Assembly: GCF_937616625.2 (NCBI RefSeq)
Contig: NC_065573.1
Coordinates: 186,001-250,000 of the forward strand
Direction: 5' to 3'
Source of the DNA: Mercurialis annua
Taxonomy: Eukaryota > Streptophyta > Magnoliopsida > Malpighiales > Euphorbiaceae
Length of the DNA stretch: 64,000 bases
The translations under genes and the position numbers were made by a program. Under the pieces are notes generated by a model. It worked only from the letters and a program-made list of their open reading frames with translations. It made no database searches and had not been told where the DNA came from. Numbering within the stretch: the first letter of the stretch is position 1; the number at the start of each line of letters is the position of its first letter. Below are positions 36,674-48,350 of the stretch, piece by piece.

Positions 36674-36783
36674 GGTGTGCAGATGCACACCAGTGGTGTG
36701 CGGACGCACACACAAGGTGTGCGAACGCACACCCATGGTGTGCGAACGCACACCACACTGTGTGGGCGCACGGTGCTTTCGCA
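36674..36783 (+). repeat. 21-bp minisatellite of inverted repeats in the 5' LTR
   Basis: Units start at 36674, 36695, 36716, 36737 and (degenerate) 36758, a 21-bp period. The core is GTGTGCG, two bases, CGCACAC, so each unit can fold on itself. The array leaves several frames open on both strands, which produces spurious overlapping ORFs. Confidence 0.9.
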
Positions 36784-37490
36784 CGCACGCACAGTGGGTC
36801 CACGGGGATCAAAATGGACTTTTAGCCCGAGGATCGAAATGGGCTTTTAGCCCTAATTGAGCGAGATTTTAGTATTTTCAAATATTAGACCCTAAAAACG
36901 ATTAAGGACCCCAATAATTCAAAAAATAAAGTTTTAGCTCGACGTTTTACGCGAGCAGCGATAATGAAAAACACTAAGAATGAAACTAAATCCAAAAACT
37001 TAGAAATATAACACGTGTAAAAGTGATAGTTTCACGTCTAACTATTAAACGAATTGTCAGAAGTGTCAGCGAGTAGTGGGGTCAGTAGACGCGGACTAGC
37101 GAGAGCGTACTATCAGATCGACCACATCATTACTTGGATAGCGGTCACTGTGAGTTGCACTTTACTTTTGTGTATTATATATATATGAGTTATTTTATAT
37201 AGACATATATAATGTTTATACGCATCGCACGTTATATGATTTGATTAAATATTATATGTTTCTATCAAGTATATATACAAGAACTAGTATGCGATCCGAA
37301 GAAACTAGCTACCTATTGGGTATCAATATGCTGTGTGATCACCAGTATCGAGTCAGTTTAGTGTGTTTGCATTTGAGAAATAAATTGATATGAATGACAT
37401 GATATGAATAAGAATTTCGAAGTTGGATAACGATTTGATACGAGTGAGCACTCGGTTACGGTGTAACCTGGATTCCCCGTATCTAGTGGG

Positions 37491-37534
37491 TTGGACCCAC
37501 TTGTGAGTTGGACCCACTTGTGAGTTGGACTCAC
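37491..37534 (+). repeat. 17-bp direct repeat in the 5' LTR
   Basis: TTGGACCCACTTGTGAG occurs at 37491 and 37508, followed by a partial third unit. The 3' LTR has one unit fewer at about 44316-44345, so the LTRs differ by slippage here. Confidence 0.85.
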
Positions 37535-38245
37535 AGCGTGAAATGTAATGATGAATTGAACAATATAAAATTATTCAAGAGATGTGTCGCATGCTAGGAT
37601 ATTAGTTTCGTACGGATCAAATACCTGTTTATATGTTTTATATTATTGTTTTCTTGAGATGCGATGCTATGTTTTTATATTAATACCCTTAGTAAATGCC
37701 AACTCACTCAGTATTTTCCCAAATACTGATCCCTCCCCTTTGATGTCTTTAAGGTGCTTAGTTTGTGGACTTAGCTAGAAGCCAAATTTTGAAGTCCAGA
37801 AGTCAGCTGTGTATGTATAGTATATGAATTCTGTGAATGCTGCAGTAGTGGTCCCGTGTGATAGAGTCGTAGCCTAGACAGCAGTACATTTTGAGTGTAC
37901 ATATTACTTGTTGTCCTGTTTATGTGTTTTGAGAGGCTACAGGTAGTATGTTTTGTTCACGGCCCCAGATGCCGGTGATATGTTTTATTACACTAACTCT
38001 TGTATATAGTACCGCGAGGCCAGTTCGTACAGGGTACGGTAATTAGAGCCCGCGAGGTTAACAGAACAGTTAGTGTAAATGTTTGTGTATATATATAATT
38101 TGTAAATTTGCTTATGTTGTGTTGCATTATTTATTTATTATTTGCGAAAAATTAATAGTGATTTAAGGCTTGCTACAGGTTCCGGAGCTACCACTTTCGT
38201 TCCCTAGCGCCGGTTGCGGCTCAATAATTTGGGTCGTCACAATGT

Positions 38246-38257
38246 TGGTATCAGAGC
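38246..38257 (+). promoter_or_regulatory. Primer-binding site, initiator tRNA-Met type
   Basis: TGGTATCAGAGC lies four bases after the 5' LTR end. It is the known complement of the 3' end of plant initiator tRNA-Met, used by many plant Ty3/gypsy and Ty1/copia elements. Confidence 0.93.
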
Positions 38258-38328
38258 AGTTGGTCCAGTTACCACTGCAAGTTTGTTTCGGTCTTTGTTT
38301 GAGAGCAGTTGGTCTAGTTACCACTGCT
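38254..38328 (+). repeat. Direct repeat overlapping the PBS
   Basis: GAGCAGTTGGTCCAGTTACC at 38254 recurs at 38303 with one change (TCTAG) and continues into CACTGC in both. The spacing is 49 bp. The first copy overlaps the end of the PBS. Confidence 0.75.
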
Positions 38329-38769
38329 AGTTATATTTTAGTGTCTGTTGGATTTGAGTTGAGATACTCTGTCAAGAAAGTAAACCTAGGAGCTACTGCA
38401 GCAAAAGTGTCAGACCTTAGTTATCTGTATTTGTTTGATATGTGTATTAGTGATACGTGGTATAGCGCGCGAACCAGGACTATTAAGCTAGTAAGTGACT
38501 GGTATCTGTTTATACGGATGACTAAGGCAATTAAGTATTTGTTGCTTACGCTAAGAGATAGAAAACGGTTATATGCTTGCAAGTTACGGGCGACTGAGAT
38601 AACTAAGTGTTTATTACTTGCGCTGGGATTGTTAAATGGTTATCTACTTGTGAACTACGTGCGGCTGGATTAAATGCTAAATGTTTACAGCATTTTATAA
38701 ATTGATATTGGAATTGCGTATGGAAATAGGCTCAGATGGTCGCTTATGTTGAAATTGTTTCTTTTCAGC
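38329..38769 (+). other. Untranslated leader between PBS and gag-like ORF
   Basis: No recognisable protein is encoded; an open frame from 38170 to 38673 starts inside the LTR and resembles nothing I know. Around 38519-38665 a unit of about 73 bp is imperfectly repeated: TTGCTTACGCTA ... GGTTATATGCTTGCAAGTTACG parallels TTACTTGCGCTG ... GGTTATCTACTTGTGAACTACG. The leader ends with an acceptor-like TTTCTTTTCAG just before ATG at 38770. Confidence 0.5.
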
Positions 38770-39708
38770 ATGTCTGGGCATAATGGAGCTCAGTCACATG
38801 CTGCTGAAGAACGGGAGGAAGCGCCTGCTATATTTCAAAATGGGTTTCACAATGAAATAGGCGAACCATCTGGGGTCCATCAGAACGGATTCCACGCAGA
38901 TAATAGGAGATCTCCAGAAATCTATCAGAATGGCTATATGTCTATATCAGAAATTGACAGTTCTTCTGACAATAGGGGTAGAGTACACTCACCAGAAATA
39001 GAATATAGTGAAGAAGATGAGGAGGAACCGGAGGAGGATCCTGAGGAAGATCCGGAGGAGGATCCAGAAGAGGATATAGAATAAGAGGCAGAAGAAGAAG
39101 ATCCTCAGGAGGAAGAGTATGAAGAAGAAGAACTGTTAGAAGAGTCAGACATTGAACAGTACAGAAGCGAGCATTTCTTGTCTAGGGTGCAGAGGTACCG
39201 CGATTTGAGAGAAGATATAGATATAGAAAATGGTTAGGCACAGATAGCTCTAGACCAAGTTAGGAGACAGATGCGCTCCTTTTCTCGAGGAATGCTAACA
39301 GTAGGTTTGTACTCTGCTGATTTTCTGCGAATGGTTGAGGGAGTCCCTGATCTGAATGAGGGTAATAGAACCATCGATCGTAGGTACGTCAGAGGTTTAG
39401 GACCTGAGTTCAGTGAGCTATATAAATACGCAGGTGCACATTTTGGCACGCTCACTATGATGGCCCGTAGGATTGAGACTGAACATGAGTGGGCGGGCAA
39501 TCCAGTACGACCCTTCTATTTTAGACGTGAGTACCATCCGGACTACGTTAACACGTCCTCCAGAGTTAGGACCAACCCCTACTTTGTGCAAAGAGGCGGA
39601 AGCAACTCCGGTAGAACAGTTAGGGGCCGACACACAGGCATAGTTATTAGGGAACCTAGCGTTACGCATCAGGCACCTCCAGGTATCAGCGATTTATATG
39701 CTTTGTGA
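38770..39708 (+). pseudogene. gag: gag-like ORF with two in-frame stops
   Basis: One frame runs 313 codons, interrupted by TAA at 39082-39084 and TAG at 39235-39237. The ATG at 38770 (MSGHNG...) follows an acceptor-like CAG; an in-frame ATG at 38746 would add eight residues. The N-terminal third has three spaced QNGF/QNGY motifs. A strongly acidic stretch rich in EED and EEDPEEDP spans the first stop. The C-terminal part resembles the end of a plant Ty3/gypsy gag domain: LTVGLYSADFLRMVE, then RRYVRGLGPEF, then a short helix ending ARRIETEHEW, matching the usual EY..F..L / RF..GL / A...E pattern. No CCHC zinc knuckle is visible. The gag call is from pattern memory and needs a profile search. 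Confidence 0.65.
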
Positions 39709-42654
39709 ACATGTGTTAATATGTTTGCATTATTATGTATATGTTTGTTGCATTGCATAATAGAGTATCAGTATTAGGATACGCCTGTAGGATAATACCT
39801 CAGGTAATGAGAACCTATAGGAAGCGATGTTAATAACACGCGACCAATAAGAGAATATACGAAAATAATATACAAAAGCAATAATATAATAAACACCATA
39901 TAATACATTTGTCGTGAACGTAATTCCTATATTACGTTCTAGAAGCTGTAAAGGAGAAGATAGATTACTGAAAGGGGAATCGATGTGGAACATCGGTACC
40001 TGCGTTTGTATATGACATGATACAATATGTTGCAGAAGTGGATGTGGTGATTACAGCAATAGAAAACTTTGAATTAAATTGAGTTATCGGAGATATGAAG
40101 AAAGAAGTGATGTGATAGGAGAATAGTCAGAAAAATGACAGAAGGTGACATCAATACAAAAAATTTATAATGCATCCAATAAGTATAAAGAAAGCCGTTA
40201 ATAGTCGCAGAATGTACAATCTAGAGTAAACTCACAATGTTATGAAAATTTACAAGTTTTTATAATTTTTCAAGGTGCAATTGTGCTGAGACATCACATA
40301 TGATATTGCATAATCACGATAGGAATGCATAAGAAAATGATTTTCAAAATGTAGATCATGCATCATATCTTACAATGATGAAGAAAAATGCGATTTTGAG
40401 CAACTCTTTGGTGATGAGAGGCGTCATCACTCTGAGCTACAATTGTATTGATGATTTCAAACGATTTATGGAAAGTGATTTAAAAGAGCTGGCCAGCCAA
40501 AAGATGTTTTGAAATCTTTTTGTTTAGTAAGTAAACTCAGATGTAAAGCTCTGCGACGAATAATAAAATATTCTTAATAAATAAGAATAAGACTTGTAAA
40601 ATAAACCCCAATAACAGAATAAAGCCTTATTAACGATTAATTGCAACAAAGCTAGTAAAGCTAAAGTAAAATGCGAATAAGGAGTTATCGCCGGAGAGCA
40701 TACGCAGTTAAGATGCGATGCGCTGGCAATATTTAAGGATACAGTAATTATCCTTATGATAGAATAAAGGATGAAATGACAGAGAGTCATGTTAGACGAA
40801 AGAACATAACAAATACGCAAGGATGAAGAATATAATGATTATCCTTATATCGAGATAAGTAACGTAGCAATCGAGGGATATATTAGAAGAGAGAAATTGA
40901 AAGTATAAGGGACGAGAAAACGATAATATGAATGATGGACATCAAGTAATATTTAAAAGATATATAACTTTATCAATATTAGTGTTTGAAGATACATAAA
41001 TAGAAAGAGAAAGGATACGGACGATGAAGAAGATAATCCAGTAAGATGTGAAGGTTCAAAGTTAGATAGATCAAGAGATAATTGATGCTAATTGACTGAT
41101 ATTAAGTGAAGTCATTAATATCAGCATTAAGAGCTACAAGTTGCTTTAACAGAAAGGAGGAAAGTTAAGTTATAAGAATGATGGATAATATGAAAGAATA
41201 TATTATAGGAAAACTCATATACCCTTGAAATTTAGTAAGATGATTAGAGAAGTGGAAAGCTTTGGAAGTACGTCAGAAGGATTATCAGAATAGAGCAGCA
41301 GTAGCAGAGCTATTATAAACGGAGGAAAGACGCAATGAATATAACAAGTAAAAGACAATTAGGATCATGATATAAGTGCTAAAGAAGCATAAGGTATATA
41401 GGACAACAAAACTAAACTATTCCCTAATTATGGGAGTTACAAAATCAAGTACAATCTAAAATGTTAAGAATAATCGGGAAACATTTCAAGAAGAAGATGA
41501 AAGACAGAATGGGATATATTAAGAAGCGATCATAACCGGTACTAAGACGATACCTTGAGGAGTAAGAATAAGGTCGTGGAATTACTCAAAAGTAAGAAGC
41601 AGAATTATAATTAAAGAAGAAAATTGTTTATACAGTAAGAATAAACTACGATAAAGAGACTGATGGAAACCTATTGGATTGCCAGATTTAGGATAATTTA
41701 AGTACAAAAGTAGACAAGATATCAAAGATCTATTAGATCAGTCAAAGATTAAAGTGACGTAAAGGAAGAACAACGTTGACTGAGAAGTCAATAAAAGATT
41801 TGAGACGAATCTCAAACGAATAACTAGAGGGAAGTGAAGAAGTAAAATACGAGTGATATTGGTAAACTAGGGCAACTGTAGAAGCCATACGATCGAAAGT
41901 AACGTGAGATGAAACGTTTAAGATAATGGTAAAAGATGAAGGATCAGAACTAACAGAGCAACGTGAAGTTCACGGTAGCTTAAAGGAGCAGGGGAAAGAG
42001 AAATTGTAAATAATAAATAATGTATTAGGCTTAGCTATGTTAAGAGACAGTGAAGGTGATAGACGAGGTACAAGTTGAAAAAGATTGGTTAATAAGGAAC
42101 AAAGTATTAGATAACAGTAGAGAGAGGTAAGAGATGACGATAATCAGCTAAGGAAGAAAAAAGACAATGACAGACGATAGTAACGGCTATAACCGTAGAT
42201 TATGATTACAAGATGAAATACTCATAAAAGTATGAATGAAGTAAGTACATCATTAAGGATGGAATCAACATGTCGTGACTATTCATGTATAAACGAGACA
42301 AGTAATGAACGATGATGATTAAGAATAAAACAGTAAACTTGAAGAGTATCAAGTGAGGATTAATCGACGCTAATGATGGTCAGAAGGAAGATCACAACCA
42401 GTTGTACAAGACGTCGGGATTACGATATCAGTAATACGTCTTAAGCCGCACTATTTTGAAAAGACAACCGACGAGACAAAAGAAACGACAAGAAAAGTCT
42501 CAACTATACAATGGCAGAAAGCTATAAGAAGAGAGCGAAAAGTTAAAGTTCAAGAAAAGATACGACTAACACGTGTCAATGGATGACAAGGAAAGTATCA
42601 GAACAATATTAAGATCCTAACAAATATTATGAAAATTCGAGGACGAATTTTTAT
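39709..42654 (+). other. Internal region of the element without recognisable pol
   Basis: Nearly 3 kb of A-rich sequence with frequent stops in all frames. I find no reverse transcriptase YXDD, integrase or protease signature. Near the end, about 42580-42650, codons such as QW and FEDEF in scattered frames recall the tail of a Ty3/gypsy pol. The region may therefore be degenerate pol, or spacer that kept only its end. Open stretches on the - strand (39733-39993, 40524-40820) have no recognisable domain. Confidence 0.6.
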
Positions 42655-42667
42655 AAGGGGGGAAGAA
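42655..42667 (+). promoter_or_regulatory. Polypurine tract of the complete element
   Basis: AAGGGGGGAAGAA abuts the 3' LTR start TGTAATACCC and follows TTCGAGGACGAATTTTTAT. Position and composition are as expected for the plus-strand primer. Confidence 0.9.
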
Positions 42668-45050
42668 TGTAATACCCTAAAATATTTAATTATCTAATTG
42701 GACCACGTGTCCAGTTTTGATTCGCCAGAGTAGCGATATCAGAAGAATTTCTGAAAAGATAAAGTAAATAAGTTTTAGTAGGTCGGTTTCGGTGAAAACA
42801 ATTAGGCGGAAATTGATGTTATATTTCAATTCTAAAGTTAGAATTGGAATTAAAAGAAAAAATGTCAAGAAAAGCCCAAAATAAAGTACAGGGACCAAAG
42901 TGGTAATTTAGCCACTTTGTGTCGAAAATGGAAATTTGTAGGTTTGACGGGAAAATGTTAATATTGAGTTCCATATTATTTATTAGATATAAATAATACG
43001 TATAAGTTATAATTTAAGAAGTTATTGATTTAGTTATGGATTAAATTGAATAAAAGAAAAGTTTAAAGGATAATTAATAATAAACAAAAAGTACAAGGAT
43101 TAAAGTGGCATTTTAGCCATGTATAAGAAGGAAAGATTGAATCAGAAGGGAAACAGAAGAATCAAGAGAAATTTAGAAACCTTCGCCGATTACGATCGTT
43201 TCGCCGTTCGACGTTCGAATCGAGTGATTTTTGCGGCAATCTCTTCAGAATCGAATTCTCTATCGATCCTAAGCTTCGTTTCAAGGTAATATCTCGAGAA
43301 TTGGTGCTAAAATTCGAATTTATAGCCGTTTTAGTTATAATTAAGTATTTAACGATTTCATATCGTTTTTAGCGTTTAATGAAAAACTGAGTTACAGGTT
43401 TTGTCAGAAATGTAGTGTTTGGAGTGTTTGGCGGGTGGTAGCACGACGGGACGCCCGGAAACAACGTTTCCGGGGGCTGTGTGCGCATCGCAGACCTGTG
43501 GTGTGCGGACGCAGACATGTGGTGTGCGGACGCAGACCTGTGGTGTGCGGGCGCACACCCATGGTGTGCGGACGCACACCACACTGTGCGGGCGCATAGT
43601 GCTTTCCCATTCCCACACAGTGGGTCCACGGGGATCAAAATGGACTTTTAGCCCGAGGACCAAAATGGGCTTTTAGCACTAATTGAGCGGGATTTTATTA
43701 TTTTCAAATAATAGACCCTAAAAACGATTAAGGACCCCGATAATTCGAAAAACAAAGTTTTATCTTGACGTTTTACGCGAGCAGCGATAATGAAAAAACT
43801 AAGAATGAAACTAAACCCAAAAACTTAGAACTATAACACGTGTAAAAGTACGAGTTTCACGTCTAACTATTAAACAATTTGTTAGACGTGTCAGCGAGTA
43901 GTGGGGTCAGTAGACGCGGACTAGCGAGAGAATACTATCAGATCGACCACATCATTACTTGGATAGCGGTCACTGTGATTTGCACTTTACTTTTGTGTAT
44001 TATATATATATGAGTTATTTTATATACACATATATACTGTTTATACGCATCGCACGTTATATGATTTGATTAAATATTATATGTTTCTATCAAGTATATA
44101 TACAAGGACTAGTATGCGATCCGAAGAAACTAGCTACCTATTGGGTGTCAATAGGCTGTGTGATCACCAGTATCGAGTCAGTCTAGTGTGTTTGCATTTG
44201 AGAAATAAATTGATATGAATGACATGATATGAATAAGAATTTCGAAGTTGGATAACGATTTGATACGAGTGAGCACTCGGTTACGGTGTAACCTGGATTC
44301 CCCATATCTAGTGGGTTGGACCCATCTGTGAGTTGGACTCACAGCGTGAAATGTAATGATTAAATTGAACGATATAAAATTATTCAAGAGATGTGTCACA
44401 TGCTAGGATATTAGTTTCGTACGGATCAAATACCTGTTTATATGTTTTCTATTATTGTTTTCTTGAGATGCGATGCTATGTTTTTATATTAATACCGTTA
44501 GTAAATGCCAACTCACTCAGTATTTTCCCAAATATTGATCCCTCACCTTTGATGTCTTTCAGGTGCTTAGTTTGTGGACTTAGCTAGAAGCCAAATTTTG
44601 AAGTCCAAAAGTCAACTGTGTATGTATAGTATATGACTTCTGTGAATGTTGCAGTAGTGGTCCCGTGTGATAGAGTCGTAGCCTAGAAAGTAGTACATTT
44701 TGAGTGTACATATTACTTGCTATCCTGTTTATGTGTTTTTGATAGGCTACAGGTAGTATGTTTTGTTCACGGCCCCAGATGCCGGTGATATGTTTTATTA
44801 CACTAACTCTTGTATATAGTATCGTGAGGCCAGTTTGTACAGGGTACGGTAACTAGAGCCCGCGAGTTTAACAGAACAGTTAGTGTAAATCTTTGTGTAT
44901 ATATATGATTTTTATATTTGCTTCTGTTGTGTTGTGTTATTTATTTATTATTTGCGGAAAATTAATAGTGATTTAAAGCTTGCTACGGGTTCCGGAGCTA
45001 CCACTCCCGTACCCTAGTGCCGATTGCGGTCAATAATTTGGGTCATGACA
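42668..45050 (+). repeat. 3' LTR (2,383 bp)
   Basis: It starts TGTAATACCC and ends GGGTCATGACA. It matches the 5' LTR throughout. The CACGTG motif is at 42704-42709, a TATAA at 43122-43126 in the same context as the 5' copy, the 9-bp hairpin at 43454-43474 and the palindromic minisatellite at 43500-43598. Confidence 0.92.
43500..43598 (+). repeat. 21-bp minisatellite of inverted repeats in the 3' LTR
   Basis: Units start at 43500, 43521, 43542 and 43563. They use the GTGTGCGGACGCA core, but here two of them read CGCAGAC rather than CGCACAC, weakening the inverted repeat. Unit variants differ from the 5' LTR array, so the two arrays have changed since insertion. Confidence 0.88.
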
Positions 45051-45055
45051 AAGCC
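45051..45055 (+). other. Target-site duplication, right copy (AAGCC)
   Basis: It matches AAGCA at 35868-35872 except for the last base. The satellite monomer continues in phase from here. Confidence 0.85.
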
Positions 45056-45689
45056 AAACGTTTACAAACTTTACGAAACAAATCCAAACGTTAACGTTTA
45101 CAAACGTTTAACGTTTACAAACGTTACGAAACAAATCAAAACGTTTCACCTTTTTAGCGATTTAAGCCAAACGTTTACAAACGTTACAAAACAAATCCAA
45201 CTGTTGAACCTTTTTAGTGATTTAAGCCAAACGTTTACAAACAATACCAAACAAATCCAAACGTTTCACCTTTTTAGCGATTTAAGCCAAACGTGTACAA
45301 ACGTTACAAAACAAATCCAAACGTTTCACCTTATTAGCAATTTAAGCCAAATATTTACAAATATGACAAAATAAATCCAAACTTTTCATCTTTTTAACGA
45401 TTTAAGCCAAACGTTTACAAACGTTACCAAACAAAACCAAATGTTTAAAACGTTACATCCAAATATTTCACATTTTTAGCAATTTAAGTGAAATCTTTAC
45501 AAATGTTACGAAACAAAACCATACATTTCACCTTTTTAGCAATTTAAGCCAAACGTTTCCAAATGTTACGAAACAAATCTAAGCATTACATCTTTTTAAC
45601 AATTTAAGCCAAACGGTTCGAAACAAATACAAGTGTTTCACCTTTTTAGGAATTTAAGCTAAACCTTTACAAACGTTGCGAAACAAATC

Positions 45690-48350
45690 CAAGCGTTTCA
45701 CCTTTTTAGCAATTTAAGCCAAACGTTTACAAACGTTACGAAACAAATCCAAATGTTTCACCTTTTTAGCGATTTAAGCCGAACATTTACAAACGTTACG
45801 AAACAAAACCAAACATTCCACTTTTTTAGCAATTTAAGCCAATGTTTACAAACGTTACGAAACAAATCCAAATGTTTCCCAATGTAGTTGTTTACGCCAA
45901 ACGTTTAATACTTTATGAAACAAATCCAAACATTTCATCTTCTTAGAGATTTATGCCAAACATTTACCAACGTTACGAAACAAATCCAAACATTTCACCT
46001 TTTTAGCGATTGAAGCCAAACGTTTATAAACGTTACTGAACAAATCCAAACGTTTCTTCTTTTTAGCGATTTAAGCCAAACGTTTACAAACGTTACGAAA
46101 CAAATCCAAATGTTTCACCTTTTTAGCGATTTAAACCAAACGTTTACAAACGTTATGAAACAAATCCAAATGTTTCACCTTTTTAGCAATTTAAGCCAAA
46201 CGTTTACAAACGTTAAAAAAATATTCCAAGCGTTTCACCTTATTAGAAATTTAAGCCAATGTTTACAAATGTTACGAAACAAAACCAAATGTTTAAAACG
46301 TTACGAAACAAATCCAAATGTTTCACATTTTTAGCGATTTAAGCGAAACCTTTACAAATGTTACGAAACAAAACCATGCATTTCACCTTTTTAGCAATTT
46401 AAGCCAAACGTTTCCAAATGTTACGAAACAAATCCAAGCATTAAACTTTTTTAGCAATTTAAGCCAAACGTTCCGAAACAAATACAAGCATTTTACCTTT
46501 TTAGTAATTTAAGCGAAACGTTTACAAACGTTGCGAAACAAATCCAAGCGTTTCGCCTTTTTAGCAATTTAAGCCAAACGTTACGAAACAAATCCAAACG
46601 TTTCACCTTTTTAGCGATTTCAGCCAAACATTTACAAACGTTACGAAACAAAACCAAACATTCCACTATTTTAGCGATTTATGCCAAATATTTACAAACG
46701 TTACGAAACAAATCCAAACGTTTCACCTTTTTAGCGATTGAAGCCAAACGTTTACAAACGTTACGGAACAAATTCAAACGTTTCACCTTTTACCGATTTA
46801 AGCCAAACGTTTACAAACGTTACGGAACAAATTAAAACGTTTGACCTTTTTAGCGATTTAAGCCAAACGTTTACAAAGGTTATGAAAACAAATCCAAATG
46901 TTTCATCTTTAGCAATTTAATCCAAACGTTTACAAATGTTAAAAAAATAATCCCAGCGTTTCTCCTTATTAGAAATTTAAGCCAAATGTTTACAAACGTT
47001 ACGAAACAAATCCAAGCGATTCACCTTTTTAGCAATTTAAGCCAAACGTTTACAAACGTTACGAAACAAATCCAAATGTTTCACCTTTTTAGCGATTTAA
47101 GCCGAACATTTACAAATGTTACGAAACAAAACCAAACATTCCACTTTTTTAGCAATTTAAGCCAATGTTTACAAACGTTACGAAACAAATCCAAATGTTT
47201 CCCAATGTAGTTGTTTACGCCAAACGTTTAAAACTTTATGAAACAAATCCAAACATTTCATCTTCTTAGAGATTTATGCCAAACATTTACGAAACAAATC
47301 CAAACATTTCACCTTTTTTTGGGATTGAAGCCAAACGTTTATAAACGTTACTGAACAAATCCAAACGTTTCTTCTTTTTAGCGATTTAAGCCAAACGTTT
47401 ACAAACGTTACGAAACAAATCCAAATGTTTCACCTTTTTAGCGATTTAAGCCAAACGTTTACAAACGTTATGAAACAAATCCAAATGTTTCACCTTTTTA
47501 GCAATTTAAGCCAAACGTTTACAAACGTTAAAAAAATAATCCAAGCGTTTCACCTTATTAGAAATTTAAGCCAAATGTTTACAAATGTTACGAAACAAAA
47601 CCAAATGTTTAAAACGTTACGAAACAAATCCAAAATGTTTCACATTTTTAGCGATTTAAGCGAAACCTTTACAAATGTTACGACACGAAACCATGCATTT
47701 CACCTTTTTAGCAATTTAAGCCAAATGTTTCCAAATGTTACGAAACAAATCCAAGCATTAAACCTTTTTAGCAATTTAAGCCAAACATTCCGAAACAAAT
47801 ACAAGCATTTTACCTTTTTAGTAATTTAAGCGAAACGTTTACAAACGTTGCGAAACAAATCCAAGCGTTTCGCCTTTTTAGCAATTTAAGCCAAACGTTT
47901 ACAAACGTTACGAAATAAATCCAAACGTTTCACCTTTTTAGCGATTTCAGCCAAACAATTACAAACGTTACGAAACAAAACCAAACATTCCATTATTTTA
48001 GCGATTTATGCCAAATATTTACAAACGTTACGAAACAAATCCAAACGTTTCGCCTTTTTAGCGATTGAAGCCAAACGTTTACAAATGTTACGGAACAAAT
48101 TCAAACGTTTCACCTTTTAGCGATTTAAGCCAAACGTTTACAAACGTTACGGAACAAATTAAAACGTTTGACCTTTTTAGCGATTTAAGCCAAACGTTTA
48201 CAAAGGTTATGAAACAAATCCAAATGTTTCATCTTTAGCAATTTAAGCCAAACGTTTACAAATGTTAAAAAAATAATCCAAGCTTTTCTCCTTATTAGAA
48301 ATTTAAGCCAAATGTTTACAAACGTTACGAAACAAATCCAAGCGATTCAC
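45690..48350 (+). repeat. Tandem duplication of a 1.32-kb satellite segment
   Basis: The rare variant AATGTTTCCCAATGTAGTTG occurs at 45871 and 47194. The AAAAAAATAATCC-type monomer occurs at about 46215 and 47530, and again at about 46940 and 48258. The steps are 1,318-1,323 bp, about 22 monomers. The copies differ by scattered bases and a few short indels. Confidence 0.85.

Larger units (their letters stand above)
35873..38241 (+). repeat. 5' LTR (2,369 bp)
   Basis: It starts TGTAATACCC and ends GGGTCGTCACA. It aligns along its length with 42668-45050. Visible differences are a lost segment of about 38 bp near 36210 present in the 3' copy near 43020, an extra 17-bp unit near 37508, and changes such as GTCACA against ATGACA at the end. 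Near the start it carries CACGTG (35909-35914) inside a near-palindrome. The LTRs are clearly similar but not identical, so the insertion is not recent. Confidence 0.92.
35873..45050 (+). mobile_element. Complete non-autonomous Ty3/gypsy-like LTR retrotransposon (9,178 bp)
   Basis: It has two full-length similar LTRs (35873-38241 and 42668-45050), a PBS, a gag-like ORF, a polypurine tract and a 5-bp target duplication. It is thus a structurally complete insertion in the satellite. The internal region is only 4.4 kb and shows no protease, reverse transcriptase, RNase H or integrase motif that I can recognise. Any movement would have needed enzymes from another element. Gag-only elements of this type are known in plants. 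The initiator-Met PBS and the end motif TTCGAGGACGAATTT suggest a chromovirus relative, but this is inference. Confidence 0.9.

Noticed and set aside
36526..36860. Overlapping ORFs on both strands rich in C, R, T and H (also 43369-43676 and 55113-55397)
   Set aside because: They are produced by the GTGTGCG/CGCACAC minisatellites, open in several frames at once on both strands; no protein family is suggested.
38170..38673. 167-codon open frame across the 5' LTR end and PBS
   Set aside because: It begins in the LTR and runs through the PBS and leader; no domain is recognised and the related LTR ends give similar chance frames.
39709..42654. Possible pol genes in the element interior
   Set aside because: I could not find any RT, RNase H, protease or integrase motif in any frame; only a faint pol-tail resemblance remains near the PPT.
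45051..45125. Scrambled short AACGTT units at the right edge of the complete element, as a possible recombination site
   Set aside because: Truncated monomers occur elsewhere in the array without any element beside them, and the target duplication is intact; local slippage is enough.
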